Translations under genes and position numbers: made by a program | Shown: piece after piece, positions 16,499 to 26,406 of the stretch | Numbering within the stretch: position 1 is the first letter of the stretch | How the letters are laid out: each line of letters opens with the position of its first letter | Notes under the pieces: generated by a model | What the model saw: the letters and a program-made list of their open reading frames with translations, nothing else | Databases searched by the model: none | What the model was told of the DNA's origin: nothing | Assembly (NCBI GenBank): GCA_024169445.1 | Contig: JALKFA010000001.1 | Span: forward strand, 3,596,001 to 3,660,000 | DNA: 64,000 nt | Source: Buttiauxella agrestis ATCC 33320 | Lineage (GTDB): Bacteria > Pseudomonadota > Gammaproteobacteria > Enterobacterales > Enterobacteriaceae | Reading direction: 5' to 3'

Positions 16499-18781
16499 TT
16501 ACTGTCTTGTTAATACTTTTTGTACATCTTGATTTTTGGTAAGTTGCGTATTTCCCTGGAAGTCGACTCTTAAATATAACCCCTGCACCCCTGAGTCAGT
16601 TGTACCTGGTAATACGCTGGTTGCCAAATCATTTGTTGCTGGAATAGTTAATACAGAATTATCAGTGGTGTTGACGGCATAGGTACCACCCGTGGTATTT
16701 GTTTTGCTGGACGCAAAATACCAGCGATAATTAAGCAAACTGACAATGGGTGTTTTATTATCGTCAGGAAGTGTGTCCTGATCACTGCTATCCCATTTAC
16801 CGTTATGGTTTGAATCATATGCCGCTTTAAATTCATAACTATGATTCATTTCCGGTAAAACATTATCATTATCTATGATATTTACATCTGGAAATTGGGT
16901 GTCAACAATCGCTGTCACCAGGTCTGATTCATAAGCCATAAAATCAATATATACCGGATTGGTTTTTACCGTATCATAGCCATTGTTTGAGGCTAAAATA
17001 GCAAATATTCCTGCACGAGTGCTGGCTATACTACTTTTATTCTTTTCCGGTTGATCAACATAATAAAGGCAACCACTTTCTTCATGACATTCATTTTTTG
17101 ACGAGTATATTTTTATTGGGTTATGGAAGCTCTTGTCATCCACTGTATAGGCATAAAAAGTAGAGATTATTTGATCCGCAGGGATCTCTTCTACTTGCCC
17201 ATCTACTGTTGTCTGTTTACTGACATTAACAGTAAGTTGTGCCTTTTCCTGCCCTGCCATATCAATTTTAATCTGGTTCTTTTCAGAAACTGGGCTGTTG
17301 TCAATGATAAGCTGAGTTTTCCGTGGCGCAGCAGTGACGATGATTTCAATCAGATTTGATTGTTTCTCATGCCCTTCATCATCAACCAGAGTCAGAGCGA
17401 GTTTGTAATGATTCGCCCCGCTACTCTGTACACTATCCCAATCCGGGAATATAAATTGCCAGTGGTTATTATCACCATTATGAATACTATCCGGTACTAA
17501 AGCCGGGAGACTTAAAGTGCTCTCTGGCGCGAAGTCACCAACTGGAACCCAACTGGCACTTTTTATCTTTTGATGTGTATCGACCTGAGCATTAATGGCC
17601 CACTTACAACCTTCGTAGGCCGTCGCGGACTCAGGCGCATCAGCAATAATACATTTTGGGTCTGTACTGACGGTTGGCTTGAGATAAATGGCAACATCCA
17701 GTGAAGACTTTTCGCGGTACTCAAGCACGATATCATTATTACGATCGACAAAATCATAACGACTGCCCTTGAGGGTGTGCATCGCTTCAACATTGCTGCT
17801 GTCAAGCTGGTGGGACAATGGCACACCAAGCTGATAATTTAATTCGGCACCCGCTACCAAATCATCGCTATCACCGGTACCTTTTTTATACGAAACGCTC
17901 AATTTCACTAACGGTACGGGCGTATAGTTTACGCCGACTGTTGCCGCTATTGGATCCTTCTGTAGATCGTCAGTACCAAAGAGTGCAACCTGGTCCCCGT
18001 AGTATTTTTCATAAGCAAGAGATGCCCCAATTTGGGGATAATAGGGAATCCAGCCTTGGATGCGAATATCATATCCTTTTGCCGGGCGTTCTTCATAATC
18101 AGCTAAATCTTTAGAATCACGCCATCCAGATAATGGAATATAGTAGTTGCTGCTGACTTTCAGGAAATCAGTCCATGCTTCAATTCCCGCACCAGCACGG
18201 CGATGTTGACGGGAAAAATCATAGTCGTAAAATAGATTCCCACCCACTAACCATTTATCACCGATATTCTGACGAACACCCACACCGAAATTTCCGATAG
18301 TCCGATCATCAGTACGATGCACAGATAACTGATTAAATAACAGGCTACCTTTGTTATCAAACCACGGAATAAAATAGTCCGCAGAAGAACCATTTAGGTC
18401 ACCATGATCATTAATAACAATATTGGTGCGGATATGGCCATATGGAGAGAGTAAATTATCAATACTTGATTGTACCTGTCCGATAGCAGCACCTTTCGCA
18501 TACTCAATACCCTGCTGTTTAAGTTGCTCAGGAGTTAAGTTTGAAAATTTCTGCTGTGCGCTATTCGCTAGGAAATCTATTGATTTATCCTTTAGCTTTT
18601 CTGTCGATGTAGGTTCGGATGTTTTCGCCTTGTCACTCCCCAGTGAGGGAAGTTGCTCGTCGTTATTTAAAACCAAACCTGATGGTTCTGTAGCATGGCT
18701 ATAATTGTATCCAGCAAAAATAAGACTTAATGCTATCATTGATAACTTGAGTCTTATTCTTGAATATTTATCACTATGCAT
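16499..18781 (-). CDS. sinH: Inverse autotransporter adhesin, SinH/intimin family
   Basis: The 760-aa protein has a signal peptide (1-30), a periplasmic linker without a LysM domain (31-98), the inverse-autotransporter start block (FSNLTPEQLKQQGIEYAKGA, SPYGHIRTNI) and a 12-strand-type beta barrel (about 115-330: FGVGVRQ, DYDFSRQHRRAGAG, EERPAKGYDIRIQGWIP). Ig-like passenger domains follow (about 360-640). The tip domain (645-760) contains DSNHNGKWDSSD, an EF-hand-like loop, and LTIPATNDLATSVL. It would be anchored in the outer membrane with the C-terminus outside. It is first in a three-gene operon with two secreted proteins. Base composition is AT-richer than the flanks, in line with acquisition. 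Confidence 0.88.
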   Translation of the reverse strand: MHSDKYSRIRLKLSMIALSLIFAGYNYSHATEPSGLVLNNDEQLPSLGSDKAKTSEPTSTEKLKDKSIDFLANSAQQKFSNLTPEQLKQQGIEYAKGAAIGQVQSSIDNLLSPYGHIRTNIVINDHGDLNGSSADYFIPWFDNKGSLLFNQLSVHRTDDRTIGNFGVGVRQNIGDKWLVGGNLFYDYDFSRQHRRAGAGIEAWTDFLKVSSNYYIPLSGWRDSKDLADYEERPAKGYDIRIQGWIPYYPQIGASLAYEKYYGDQVALFGTDDLQKDPIAATVGVNYTPVPLVKLSVSYKKGTGDSDDLVAGAELNYQLGVPLSHQLDSSNVEAMHTLKGSRYDFVDRNNDIVLEYREKSSLDVAIYLKPTVSTDPKCIIADAPESATAYEGCKWAINAQVDTHQKIKSASWVPVGDFAPESTLSLPALVPDSIHNGDNNHWQFIFPDWDSVQSSGANHYKLALTLVDDEGHEKQSNLIEIIVTAAPRKTQLIIDNSPVSEKNQIKIDMAGQEKAQLTVNVSKQTTVDGQVEEIPADQIISTFYAYTVDDKSFHNPIKIYSSKNECHEESGCLYYVDQPEKNKSSIASTRAGIFAILASNNGYDTVKTNPVYIDFMAYESDLVTAIVDTQFPDVNIIDNDNVLPEMNHSYEFKAAYDSNHNGKWDSSDQDTLPDDNKTPIVSLLNYRWYFASSKTNTTGGTYAVNTTDNSVLTIPATNDLATSVLPGTTDSGVQGLYLRVDFQGNTQLTKNQDVQKVLTRQ

Positions 18782-19050
18782 TTAGCACCCATCAGATGAG
18801 ATATCTGTCTCAAAATCCAACCAATTTCGATGGGTGAATTATAGGCGAACCTGCTTATAGGACATGCATGGGAATTATTTCTAACTGCAATTTACATATG
18901 TGTGAGTATTTTTGTAATAGCCTGATTTTTAAGAAATAAAAAACCAAGAAGTAAAGTACAAAAAAAGACCAGAAACATTATGTTGGGGAAAACTCACATA
19001 AATTTAGGTGGTCGGTAGTAAAAGATATCAAACTAACCATAAGTGAGATA

Positions 19051-19728
19051 CTACGTGACCAAGTCAGGAGGTAAATCTATTATATCGATTAGCTTCCCTC
19101 TTTTTACAACTATGAAACTTTTTCGCGTCAAGAATGAAATTGTCTGCATGATACTACTGCGAGATAAGCTGCTACGATTAGAAATGAATTCAAAAATGGT
19201 AACCTCACTCTTTATGTCTTTAAGTTGTGGCGTATTAAGGTTTATAAGATGGCTACGAATGACATTATAAACACGGGTACTGTTGGCTGAAAAATACAAC
19301 CGGCATAAATGCGACAAATTAATAGCAATCAGTTCGGCAATTAACTCCCAGCCATTTGACTTGCTAACATCCCGTTTAAATTGCTCTTTATCATACAGTC
19401 GAATTCGACAGTCTGTTACCGCTCTATAATTAAGATCGACATATTCAATCCCATGGTCAAAAAGAATAAATGAATTTAATATGTAACTACCGTAGACACA
19501 CTCAAGCTCTTTGATTCCTCCTTGATGACTTCCTACAACATAATGTATTGCAATACATCCATCATCAAGGACAAGGATTTTATTATTGATGTCAATGACG
19601 TCCCCTGCTTTTATAGTAACTGGCTCACACGGTGAAAGAAGTTGTTTGATTGCATTAATAAATTTTTTGTCAGGGGTTTTTCTGGCCGGCTGATTTTTTA
19701 GCATCGCATGCGTATCCTTTACTGTCAT
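19051..19728 (-). CDS. Crp-like/IprA-type winged-helix regulator
   Basis: The protein has about 225 aa from ATG 19728 (alternative start at 19770). The first half looks like a cyclic-nucleotide-binding-type beta roll (IKAGDVIDINNKILVLDDGCIAIHYV). The end is a winged helix: IFEFISNRSSLSRSSIMQTI, then LTRKSFIVVKRGKLIDI. This suits the IprA/YaiV-like family of enteric regulators, which often stand next to fimbrial or adhesin genes. It lies 270 bp upstream of the sinH-like gene on the same strand and is the obvious candidate for its local control. The ligand is unknown. Confidence 0.68.
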   Translation of the reverse strand: MTVKDTHAMLKNQPARKTPDKKFINAIKQLLSPCEPVTIKAGDVIDINNKILVLDDGCIAIHYVVGSHQGGIKELECVYGSYILNSFILFDHGIEYVDLNYRAVTDCRIRLYDKEQFKRDVSKSNGWELIAELIAINLSHLCRLYFSANSTRVYNVIRSHLINLNTPQLKDIKSEVTIFEFISNRSSLSRSSIMQTISFLTRKSFIVVKRGKLIDIIDLPPDLVT

Positions 19729-20040
19729 GCAAGTGTAGCGTCTTCCTAGTATACTACAAGCTGCAAGCATGTCACGTTCTGGTTAATCCCATGAATAACC
19801 TCGTATCGCGACGAACACGTTAGCGCGACACTATAATTGGAAATATAGCCCTTTAGATATCCAGGTATAATACTTAGCGAACATGGCTGATTTAATGTAT
19901 TAAAAATATAAGGAAAACAAACAGAGCCATTACTCCAATTATATTCATTATAACCGCATCGGCAGATGCGCTAATCCCCCAGGCAAATCGAAACCGTAGG
20001 CGGATTCGCGCCAACAACACCCGTCAATTTACACTTAAAG

Positions 20041-20814
20041 TTACCCTAAATCGCCGCCACCCACCGGAAGAATGGTGCCAGTGATATAGCTGGCGTCATC
20101 ACTGGCCAAAAACAGGATGGCGTTAGCCTGCTCTGCAAGCGTCCCGTAGCGATGCATCAGGCTGCTGTCTTTGGTTTGATCAACCACTTGCTGATACCAC
20201 GCCTGTTCTTGCGGGCTGGGTTGTTCCTGATTGCGCGGAGTCAGTCTCGCTGGCGCTTGCGTCCCGCCAGGTGCGGTGGCATTGATACGAATCCCACTAC
20301 CGGTGTATTCCATCGCCAGCGACTGCGTAATGGCATTTACCCCGCCTTTTGCTGCGGAATAAGGCACACGGTTAACGCCACGCGTCGCCACTGAAGATAC
20401 GTTCACAATCACACCACGCTGTTGTTCCAGCATATACGGCAGCACTGCGCGGCATCCCCACAGCGTTGGAAATAGCGAACGGCGGATCTCCGCTTCAATT
20501 TGATCGGGCTGATATTCTGCATACGGGCGGGCCCAGATAGTGCCACCGACGTTGTTCACCAAAATATCCAGCTGACCAAAATGTTGATGTGCCTGCGCCA
20601 TGGTGTGCTGGGTACTTTCCCATTGTTCAAGGTCAGCCTCCAGCGCCAGCACTTCACAGCCTTGTTGATGCAGGTTTTCAGCTAGTTCAAAAACATATCG
20701 CGCCCGGTCGATCAACACCAAACGCGCGCCCTCTTGAGCCATTTGCTCTGCCACCTGGCGGCCAATACCTTGCGCCGCGCCAGTGATGACGGCCACTTTA
20801 TTTTGGAATCTCAT
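20041..20814 (-). CDS. benD: 1,2-dihydroxycyclohexa-3,5-diene-1-carboxylate dehydrogenase
   Basis: BenD oxidises and decarboxylates the cis-diol made by BenABC to catechol, with NAD. The 257-aa protein is a classical short-chain dehydrogenase: GAAQGIGR near the N-terminus for the cofactor, VNNVGG, the catalytic Ser in VNVSSVATRG, and Y-SAAKGG (Tyr-x3-Lys). It starts 9 bp after benC and is the last gene of the catBCA-benABCD operon. No clear terminator is seen behind it. Confidence 0.93.
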   Translation of the reverse strand: MRFQNKVAVITGAAQGIGRQVAEQMAQEGARLVLIDRARYVFELAENLHQQGCEVLALEADLEQWESTQHTMAQAHQHFGQLDILVNNVGGTIWARPYAEYQPDQIEAEIRRSLFPTLWGCRAVLPYMLEQQRGVIVNVSSVATRGVNRVPYSAAKGGVNAITQSLAMEYTGSGIRINATAPGGTQAPARLTPRNQEQPSPQEQAWYQQVVDQTKDSSLMHRYGTLAEQANAILFLASDDASYITGTILPVGGGDLG

Positions 20815-20823
20815 TGTTTCTCC

Positions 20824-21852
20824 TTATGCGGCCGCATGCTGTTCGGCCTTCTGGCCTGGGGCAAATTTTTCATAGTGGAAACTGGCTGGTGTTATCTGGC
20901 GTTTCTGCAAGGTGCGTAACACCGCATCCACCATTGGCGGCGGGCCGCAAAGATAAACATCTACGTCGCCATCATTAAGCAATGCGTGGTCAAAATGGTC
21001 AGTGACAAAGCCTTTTTGCGGGCAGGCAGACTCTGTATCCGTGACGACAGGCAGCCAGCGGAAATTCGTTAATCGCCCTGCCAGTTCATCCAGCGCTTCT
21101 GTCATCACCAGGTCACTGTCTTTGGTGACACCATATAGCAACGTAATAGGTTGGTTAACGGGATTTAATGCGAGCTTTTTCAGCATCGCCAGAAATGGCG
21201 CAAGCCCCGTGCCCCCAGCCAACATGACTATCGGGCGTTGCAGCGGACGTAAATAGAAACTGCCCATCGGGCCGGTAAGTGTTAGCTCATCTCCGGTTTT
21301 AGCCTGCTGTAACAACCAACTGCTCATCAACCCGCCCGGCACATTGCGGATCAGGAAACTGGCTTGCATATCGCCAGGTAGCGAGCTGAAAGAGTACGCA
21401 CGCAACTGTGTACCGCCTGGCACCTGAATATTCACATACTGCCCAGGCAGGAAGTCGATCCCTTTTTCTAGTTCAATGAGCAACTCAATGGCGCTGGATG
21501 ACAAAGCGTCACAACGAATAACCTTACCCTGGAATCTGCCGATACCGGTTTTACACGCCGATGCACTCACTGGCACATCTATCACACAGTCCGAACTGGG
21601 AACCATTTGGCAGGTCAATACCTGGCGCTGCCTGGATTCATCGTCAGACAACGCCTCTTCGAGGAAATCTTCACCTAACGAGTATTCCCCACTAGCGCAG
21701 TGGCATTTACAAGTTCCACACACACCGTCGGAGCAATCCATCGGTAGGTTCACTTTCTGGCGATAGGCAGCATCAAGGATTTTTTCACCTGCATTGCAGC
21801 TAATGAAACGCGTAACCCCATCTTCAAAGTTGAGGGCGATGTTAAAACTCAT
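20824..21852 (-). CDS. benC: Benzoate 1,2-dioxygenase reductase
   Basis: BenC carries electrons from NADH to the BenAB oxygenase. The 342-aa protein has an N-terminal plant-type 2Fe-2S domain (C40-x4-C45-x2-C48-x32-C81), an FAD domain with LRAYSFSS, and an NAD domain with GGTGLAPFLAML and the C-terminal CGPPPMVDAVL. All cofactor ligands are intact. It starts 14 bp after benB. Confidence 0.95.
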   Translation of the reverse strand: MSFNIALNFEDGVTRFISCNAGEKILDAAYRQKVNLPMDCSDGVCGTCKCHCASGEYSLGEDFLEEALSDDESRQRQVLTCQMVPSSDCVIDVPVSASACKTGIGRFQGKVIRCDALSSSAIELLIELEKGIDFLPGQYVNIQVPGGTQLRAYSFSSLPGDMQASFLIRNVPGGLMSSWLLQQAKTGDELTLTGPMGSFYLRPLQRPIVMLAGGTGLAPFLAMLKKLALNPVNQPITLLYGVTKDSDLVMTEALDELAGRLTNFRWLPVVTDTESACPQKGFVTDHFDHALLNDGDVDVYLCGPPPMVDAVLRTLQKRQITPASFHYEKFAPGQKAEQHAAA

Positions 21853-21866
21853 GGCAATTCCTCTAC

Positions 21867-22355
21867 TCAGACGTGATAAATGTCGATAACCTGGCGGATG
21901 TAGTCATTGTTTAGCTGAATGGTTTTACGGGTGATCTGCGGCAGGCCTTCCGTATGTCGTAGCGTGCAATAGGTGGTGCCAAAGAAGTAACCGCTTTGTT
22001 GATAACGATGGCTATGCGTCACCCAATTGTAACGCACATCAACGCAGTCACCGTGGCTGCCCACAATCATGATATTACTGAGCATATGGGTGGTTCGCGG
22101 TTCCGGAGTACTGGCACCAGAACGTTCGGTCTTAATGCGATACACACGGTCTTCCAGCCCGTCACGGCTTGGGTAATAAATCAGGGAAATCTGGCTTTGT
22201 GGGTCAGTCGTGAGCTTGTCGTCGTCTCCCCAGGCAGGCATCCAGTAGACCACTTTGGGGCTGTAACAGCTTAGCCATTCGTCCCACTGACGGTCGTCCA
22301 ACAGGCTGGCTTCGTAGTAAAGAAATTGGCTGATGGCGTTAATATCCAGGCTCAT
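21867..22355 (-). CDS. benB: Benzoate 1,2-dioxygenase small subunit
   Basis: The 162-aa beta subunit has the cystatin-like SnoaL/NTF2 fold typical of ring-hydroxylating dioxygenase small subunits: [20 protein letters not shown], then [14 protein letters not shown] and [18 protein letters not shown]. It forms an alpha3beta3 enzyme with BenA. It overlaps the benA stop by 4 bp (ATGA), which suggests translational coupling and equal subunit supply. Confidence 0.95.
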   Translation of the reverse strand: MSLDINAISQFLYYEASLLDDRQWDEWLSCYSPKVVYWMPAWGDDDKLTTDPQSQISLIYYPSRDGLEDRVYRIKTERSGASTPEPRTTHMLSNIMIVGSHGDCVDVRYNWVTHSHRYQQSGYFFGTTYCTLRHTEGLPQITRKTIQLNNDYIRQVIDIYHV

Positions 22356-23737
22356 GGTGCAACCTCCACACGCTGAGTGATTGAAGCATCATATTGCTGT
22401 TGCTCTTTCTCGATAGCCGCCAGCATGGTTTGTTGCCAGTGATGGTGATGGGCAATATAGAGCGCTTCGTCTTCCGAACGAATGCCACTTATTTGCGGTG
22501 TGAATCCTGACTGTTTGGCGTGATCATCCGCGCCATAGACCCAATGCGTTGCGCCACGGCTTAAATCGCTCCACTGCAGATTCGTCGCCATATAGCCCTG
22601 CTGGCAGGAACGGAACTCTTCCAGATCATCAGGCGTCCCCATACCGCTGACATTAAAGAAATCTTCGTACTGTCGGATACGAGTGGCCCGCTTTGACGCG
22701 CTTTCCCCTTTTGGTGCAAAGCAGTAAATCGTCACTTCGGTTTTATCGACGGCAAGCGGACGAATGACGCGGATTTGTGTAGAGAACTGGTCCATCAGGT
22801 AGACGTTCGGATACAGACACAAGTTACGCGTTTCATTGACCATTAAGTCGGCACGTTTTTCGCCAAACTCGGCTTTCAGGCGCTCAGTTTCGGTAAATAC
22901 CGGGCGAACTTCTGGGTTCAGTGCGCGCGTCCACAGCAGCATGTGGCCGTGTTCAAAACCGTAACCCCCGCCGACGCTTTTTGACCAGCCGTTAGCATCC
23001 ACAGCCTGAGTACCCTCAGCTTCATAATTCCGGCGCGACATCGTCGAAGCATAGTTCCAGTGCACAACACTGACGTGATAACCGTCCGCGCCGTTTTCGG
23101 CACCTAATTTCCAGTTACCTTCATAAATATAACTTGATGCACCTTGCAGCACTTCCAGCCCTTCAGGGGCCTGATCAACAATCAAATCAATGATTTTGCA
23201 CGTTTCGCCCAGGTAATCCTCAAGCGGCATAACATCGTCAGACAGACTGCCAAACAGGAATCCACGATACGACTCAAAGCGCGGCAGTTTTTTCAGGTCG
23301 TGGGAGCCATTTTGTTTAAATGATTCCGGATATCCCCCGACGCTTTCATCCTTGGCTTTCAATAGCTTGCCATTGTTACTGAACGTCCAACCGTGGAATG
23401 GGCAGGTAAACGAGTTTTTATTGCCCGCTTTACGGCGGCATAACATCGCGCCACGGTGAGCACAGCTATTAATTAAGCCATGCAGTTCGTTCTTTTTATC
23501 GCGTGTTATAAGTACCGGCTGCCTGCCGAGCGTTAAGGTAAAATAATCTCCGGCGTCAGGGATTTGGCTTTCATGCGCCAGATAAACCCAATTCCCTTCA
23601 AAGATATGTTTTATTTCCAGTTCAAATAATTGGTCATCGACAAATACATTGCGATTACAACGGTAAATATCATTCTCACGATCAACAATTAAAGCATTGC
23701 TGATTTTTCTTTTAATACCATCGAGTTTATTTTGCAT
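22352..23737 (-). CDS. benA: Benzoate 1,2-dioxygenase large subunit
   Basis: The 461-aa alpha subunit carries the Rieske cluster (C92-x-H94 and C112-x2-H115, in CAHRGAMLC and CPFHGWTF) and the mononuclear iron site (D218, H221 and H226 in [12 protein letters not shown]). It adds O2 across C1-C2 of benzoate. The closest named family is BenA; the related toluate (XylX) and anthranilate (AntA) enzymes differ in specificity, and the adjacent benD and catA favour benzoate. It follows catA by 102 bp that contain a strong hairpin. Confidence 0.94.
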   Translation of the reverse strand: MQNKLDGIKRKISNALIVDRENDIYRCNRNVFVDDQLFELEIKHIFEGNWVYLAHESQIPDAGDYFTLTLGRQPVLITRDKKNELHGLINSCAHRGAMLCRRKAGNKNSFTCPFHGWTFSNNGKLLKAKDESVGGYPESFKQNGSHDLKKLPRFESYRGFLFGSLSDDVMPLEDYLGETCKIIDLIVDQAPEGLEVLQGASSYIYEGNWKLGAENGADGYHVSVVHWNYASTMSRRNYEAEGTQAVDANGWSKSVGGGYGFEHGHMLLWTRALNPEVRPVFTETERLKAEFGEKRADLMVNETRNLCLYPNVYLMDQFSTQIRVIRPLAVDKTEVTIYCFAPKGESASKRATRIRQYEDFFNVSGMGTPDDLEEFRSCQQGYMATNLQWSDLSRGATHWVYGADDHAKQSGFTPQISGIRSEDEALYIAHHHHWQQTMLAAIEKEQQQYDASITQRVEVAP

Positions 23738-23797
23738 AACATGGCTTCCGGGATAAACGTAGGTCTGGTAATAAACACTGGCGAGCGCTGCGTTAAC

Positions 23798-23828
23798 CCG
23801 ACCTGCAAATGATTATTTTGCAGGTCGG
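23798..23828 (-). other. Intercistronic hairpin between catA and benA
   Basis: CCGACCTGCAAA (23798-23809) pairs perfectly with TTTGCAGGTCGG (23817-23828) around a 7-nt loop. No T-run follows, so it is more likely an mRNA processing or stability element than a terminator. Confidence 0.6.
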
Positions 23829-23839
23829 AGCTATGTTAT

Positions 23840-24766
23840 TTATTCTTTAGCGCGGATTCTGGTGATGCGAGATTCTTCCTCAGGGGAATGGGCTTTGCAG
23901 ATCGTAAAATCAAATTCAACTTCAGTATGTTCGCCAGTTAAATTACGCGTTTTAATCGTTTGTGGGTCGCTAATCGTGACTGGTTCAGCAATTAAACCAT
24001 CGCGGGTAGCAAAAGCAAAATCATCCCACAAGTATTTATCACCATTCAGGTTAATTTGACTGGTGAGATGTTTATGGCCTGGTGCTGAAACGAAGAAGTG
24101 AATATGTGCAGGGCGATTACCGTGGCGGCCCAGACGGTCGAGCAACTTCTGGGTTGGGCCGTCTGGTGGGCAGCCATAGCCTGACGGGACAATACTTTGC
24201 ACGCTATAACGCCCATCACTGCCGGTTTTAATGCGGCGGCGCAGGTTGTATTCGCTTTGGCTCGGGTCGAAGAACGAATAGTTCCCCAGCGTATTCGCGT
24301 GCCAGATATCAACAATCGCGTTGGCGACTGGGTGGCCTTTGGTGTCGCGAACGGTGCCGTGCAACCACATCGTTTGGCCGTTATCTTTCCCGTCATCCAT
24401 GCGGGTGTGGCCTTCAGCCAGCGGCGCATTGGCGACATACAACGGCCCTTCGATGGTACGCGGAGTGCCGGATTCAAGCTGAGCTGCGGCATCCAGCGCA
24501 TCCTGGCGTAAATCCAGATAGTGTTCAATACCCAGACCTGCGGCTAATAATGCGGCTTCCTGGCGGCCACCCAATTCATGCAGATAGTTTGCCGCATGCC
24601 AGAATTCCTCTTCGGTGATATTAAACTCATCAATTATCGTACAAATATTTTCCAGCAGGCGATGAATAATATTTTTAAAACGCTCATCTCCTTCCACACC
24701 ATTCAAACCGGCACTTTCTCTTAATAAAGCTTGCACTTCAGGCAGGTGAACAAAGTTAGTTGTCAT
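23840..24766 (-). CDS. catA: Catechol 1,2-dioxygenase
   Basis: CatA opens catechol between its hydroxyls to cis,cis-muconate. From ATG 24766 the protein has 308 aa, the usual length. The non-haem Fe(III) ligands are all present: Y163 (in GNYSFFDP), Y197 (SGYGCP), H221 and H223 (RPAHIHFF). The N-terminal helical dimer domain (1-100) is intact. The upstream frame to 24817 has no homologous content. It lies 76 bp after catC, with a hairpin in the gap. Confidence 0.96.
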   Translation of the reverse strand: MTTNFVHLPEVQALLRESAGLNGVEGDERFKNIIHRLLENICTIIDEFNITEEEFWHAANYLHELGGRQEAALLAAGLGIEHYLDLRQDALDAAAQLESGTPRTIEGPLYVANAPLAEGHTRMDDGKDNGQTMWLHGTVRDTKGHPVANAIVDIWHANTLGNYSFFDPSQSEYNLRRRIKTGSDGRYSVQSIVPSGYGCPPDGPTQKLLDRLGRHGNRPAHIHFFVSAPGHKHLTSQINLNGDKYLWDDFAFATRDGLIAEPVTISDPQTIKTRNLTGEHTEVEFDFTICKAHSPEEESRITRIRAKE

Positions 24767-24796
24767 GTTTATTGTCTCATTGCTTACTTGTAGGGA

Positions 24797-24820
24797 ACCA
24801 TGCCTGGGAAAAGGCATGGT
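24797..24820 (-). other. Intercistronic hairpin between catC and catA
   Basis: ACCATGCCT (24797-24805) and AGGCATGGT (24812-24820) form a perfect 9-bp stem with a 6-nt loop, without a T-run. It is the second such element in this operon. Confidence 0.55.
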
Positions 24821-24842
24821 GCAGATTAATTTTTATTATTGT

Positions 24843-25133
24843 TTATTTATCATCATTGCGAATTGAAGATGGATGACGGCACAATGCATCAACTTTGATA
24901 TCCATGTACGGATACAATGGCAAAGCCATTAATAAATTGTGTAACTCCTCAGCATCTTTAACATCAAAAATACTGACATTAGAATATAACCCGGCAATGC
25001 GCCAAATATGGCGCCACTTGCCTTCTTGTTGTAACTGCTGTGAATAGGCTTTTTCTTTGGCTTTAATTTCAGCGGCAGTTTCCACTGGCATGTCGAGTGG
25101 AATATTTACCGTCATCTCAACTTTAAATAACAT
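24843..25133 (-). CDS. catC: Muconolactone delta-isomerase
   Basis: CatC converts muconolactone to beta-ketoadipate enol-lactone. At 96 aa it has the family length, with the start block MLFKVEMTVNIPLDMP, the central KWRHIWRIAGLYSNVSIFDV and the C-terminal LPLYPYMDIKVDALCRHPSS. It forms a decamer of small ferredoxin-like units in this family. It starts 10 bp after catB. Confidence 0.96.
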   Translation of the reverse strand: MLFKVEMTVNIPLDMPVETAAEIKAKEKAYSQQLQQEGKWRHIWRIAGLYSNVSIFDVKDAEELHNLLMALPLYPYMDIKVDALCRHPSSIRNDDK

Positions 25134-25143
25134 GGCTTTCTCC

Positions 25144-26262
25144 TTATGCCTTACGGCGGTAAAACGCTAATTTATCTTCATCCAGGGTCACACCCAACCC
25201 CGGGGTTGCTGGCAAGGTCACCGCGCTGTTAGCAAAATGCAGCGGCTTTTCGACAATATCGTCTTTCAGTAATAGCGGGCCAAACATTTCTGTCCCCCAC
25301 GCCAGCGGTAATGTCGACCAGGCATGCAGCGAAGCTACCGTGCCAATCGTGCCTTCCAGCATGGTGCCGCCGTACAACCCAATGCCTGCGGCTTGAGCCA
25401 CATGTGCCAGGCGCAATACGCTTGCCGGGCCACCGGCTTTGGCAATTTTCAACGCATATGCGCCGGTAAATCCACGACGCGCAATATCGTAGCCGTCTTC
25501 GCTACTGGCTACGGCTTCATCCGCAAGAATCGCTGCATTGCCACGCTGACTCAAACGCACCAGGCTTTCTATGTCATGAGCGGCAACAGGCTGTTCGATT
25601 AAGTCGATTCCCATCGCGTCGAGTTCCGCACAGCCGCGTGCTGCCTGGCTTGCATCCCACGCCTGGTTGACATCGACACGGATACTGGCTTGCGAACCAA
25701 GAGCTTCGATGATGGCGCGCGTATGTTGCAGATCGGTGCGTAAATCCCGAGCACCGATTTTCAGCTTAAAGGCGTTGTGTCGCCCCTGGGCCAGCAACTT
25801 CTGACCTTCAGCAATATCTTTGGCTGTATCACCGCTTGCCAGCGTCCATAACACCGGAAGTTCGCTGGTTAACGCCCCGCCCAACAAGGCGCTGACCGGT
25901 AAACCCAGCGCTTTGCCCTGCGCATCCAATAACGCCGTTTCGATGGCAGATTTGGCGAAAGTATTGCCGCGCACGCATTTATTCATCAGCGCGACCAGAC
26001 GGTTGACGTTATCCGCAGGTTGGCCTTCCAGTAACGGGGCAAGATAGGTATCGATCGCGGATTTGATCCCTTCCGGGCTTTCAACGCCATAACTCAGCCC
26101 GCCAATGGTGGTCGCTTCGCCCAGGCCGGTGATGCCGTCGGAGCGCGTCAGGCGCAGAATAACCAGCGTCTGGCAGCCCATAGTGGTCATCGAGAGTTTG
26201 TGTGGCCGAATCGTTGGCAGATCAACAATCAGGCTTTCAAGGTGTTCGATTGTGGCGCTCAT
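25144..26262 (-). CDS. catB: Muconate cycloisomerase
   Basis: CatB closes cis,cis-muconate to muconolactone. The 372-aa protein is an enolase-superfamily enzyme with an N-terminal capping domain and a barrel that carries the K-x-K motif (FKLKIGARD), metal ligands in VDVNQAWD, LIEQPV and ILADEA, and the opposite lysine (ALKIAKAGG). It is the first gene of the catBCA-benABCD operon, divergent from the IclR-type regulator. Confidence 0.95.
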   Translation of the reverse strand: MSATIEHLESLIVDLPTIRPHKLSMTTMGCQTLVILRLTRSDGITGLGEATTIGGLSYGVESPEGIKSAIDTYLAPLLEGQPADNVNRLVALMNKCVRGNTFAKSAIETALLDAQGKALGLPVSALLGGALTSELPVLWTLASGDTAKDIAEGQKLLAQGRHNAFKLKIGARDLRTDLQHTRAIIEALGSQASIRVDVNQAWDASQAARGCAELDAMGIDLIEQPVAAHDIESLVRLSQRGNAAILADEAVASSEDGYDIARRGFTGAYALKIAKAGGPASVLRLAHVAQAAGIGLYGGTMLEGTIGTVASLHAWSTLPLAWGTEMFGPLLLKDDIVEKPLHFANSAVTLPATPGLGVTLDEDKLAFYRRKA

Positions 26263-26384
26263 ATCCTTCCCGTCGGCGTGGTAGTTACGCCTTTATTTTT
26301 TAAGATGTTTGCCGGTCAAATCCCCTGCAAACAAAACGGTGTTTCCTGACAATAGGAGCAACCCCACCAAAGCGTCAACGGCGG

Positions 26385-26406
26385 TAATCGAATTGTTGTG
26401 CGATTA
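26385..26406. promoter_or_regulatory. Candidate operator in the catB-catR divergent region
   Basis: TAATCG (26385-26390) and CGATTA (26401-26406) form an inverted repeat with a 10-nt spacer, in the middle of the 278-bp space between catB and the regulator. The position suits a site for the IclR-type protein. Confidence 0.35.
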
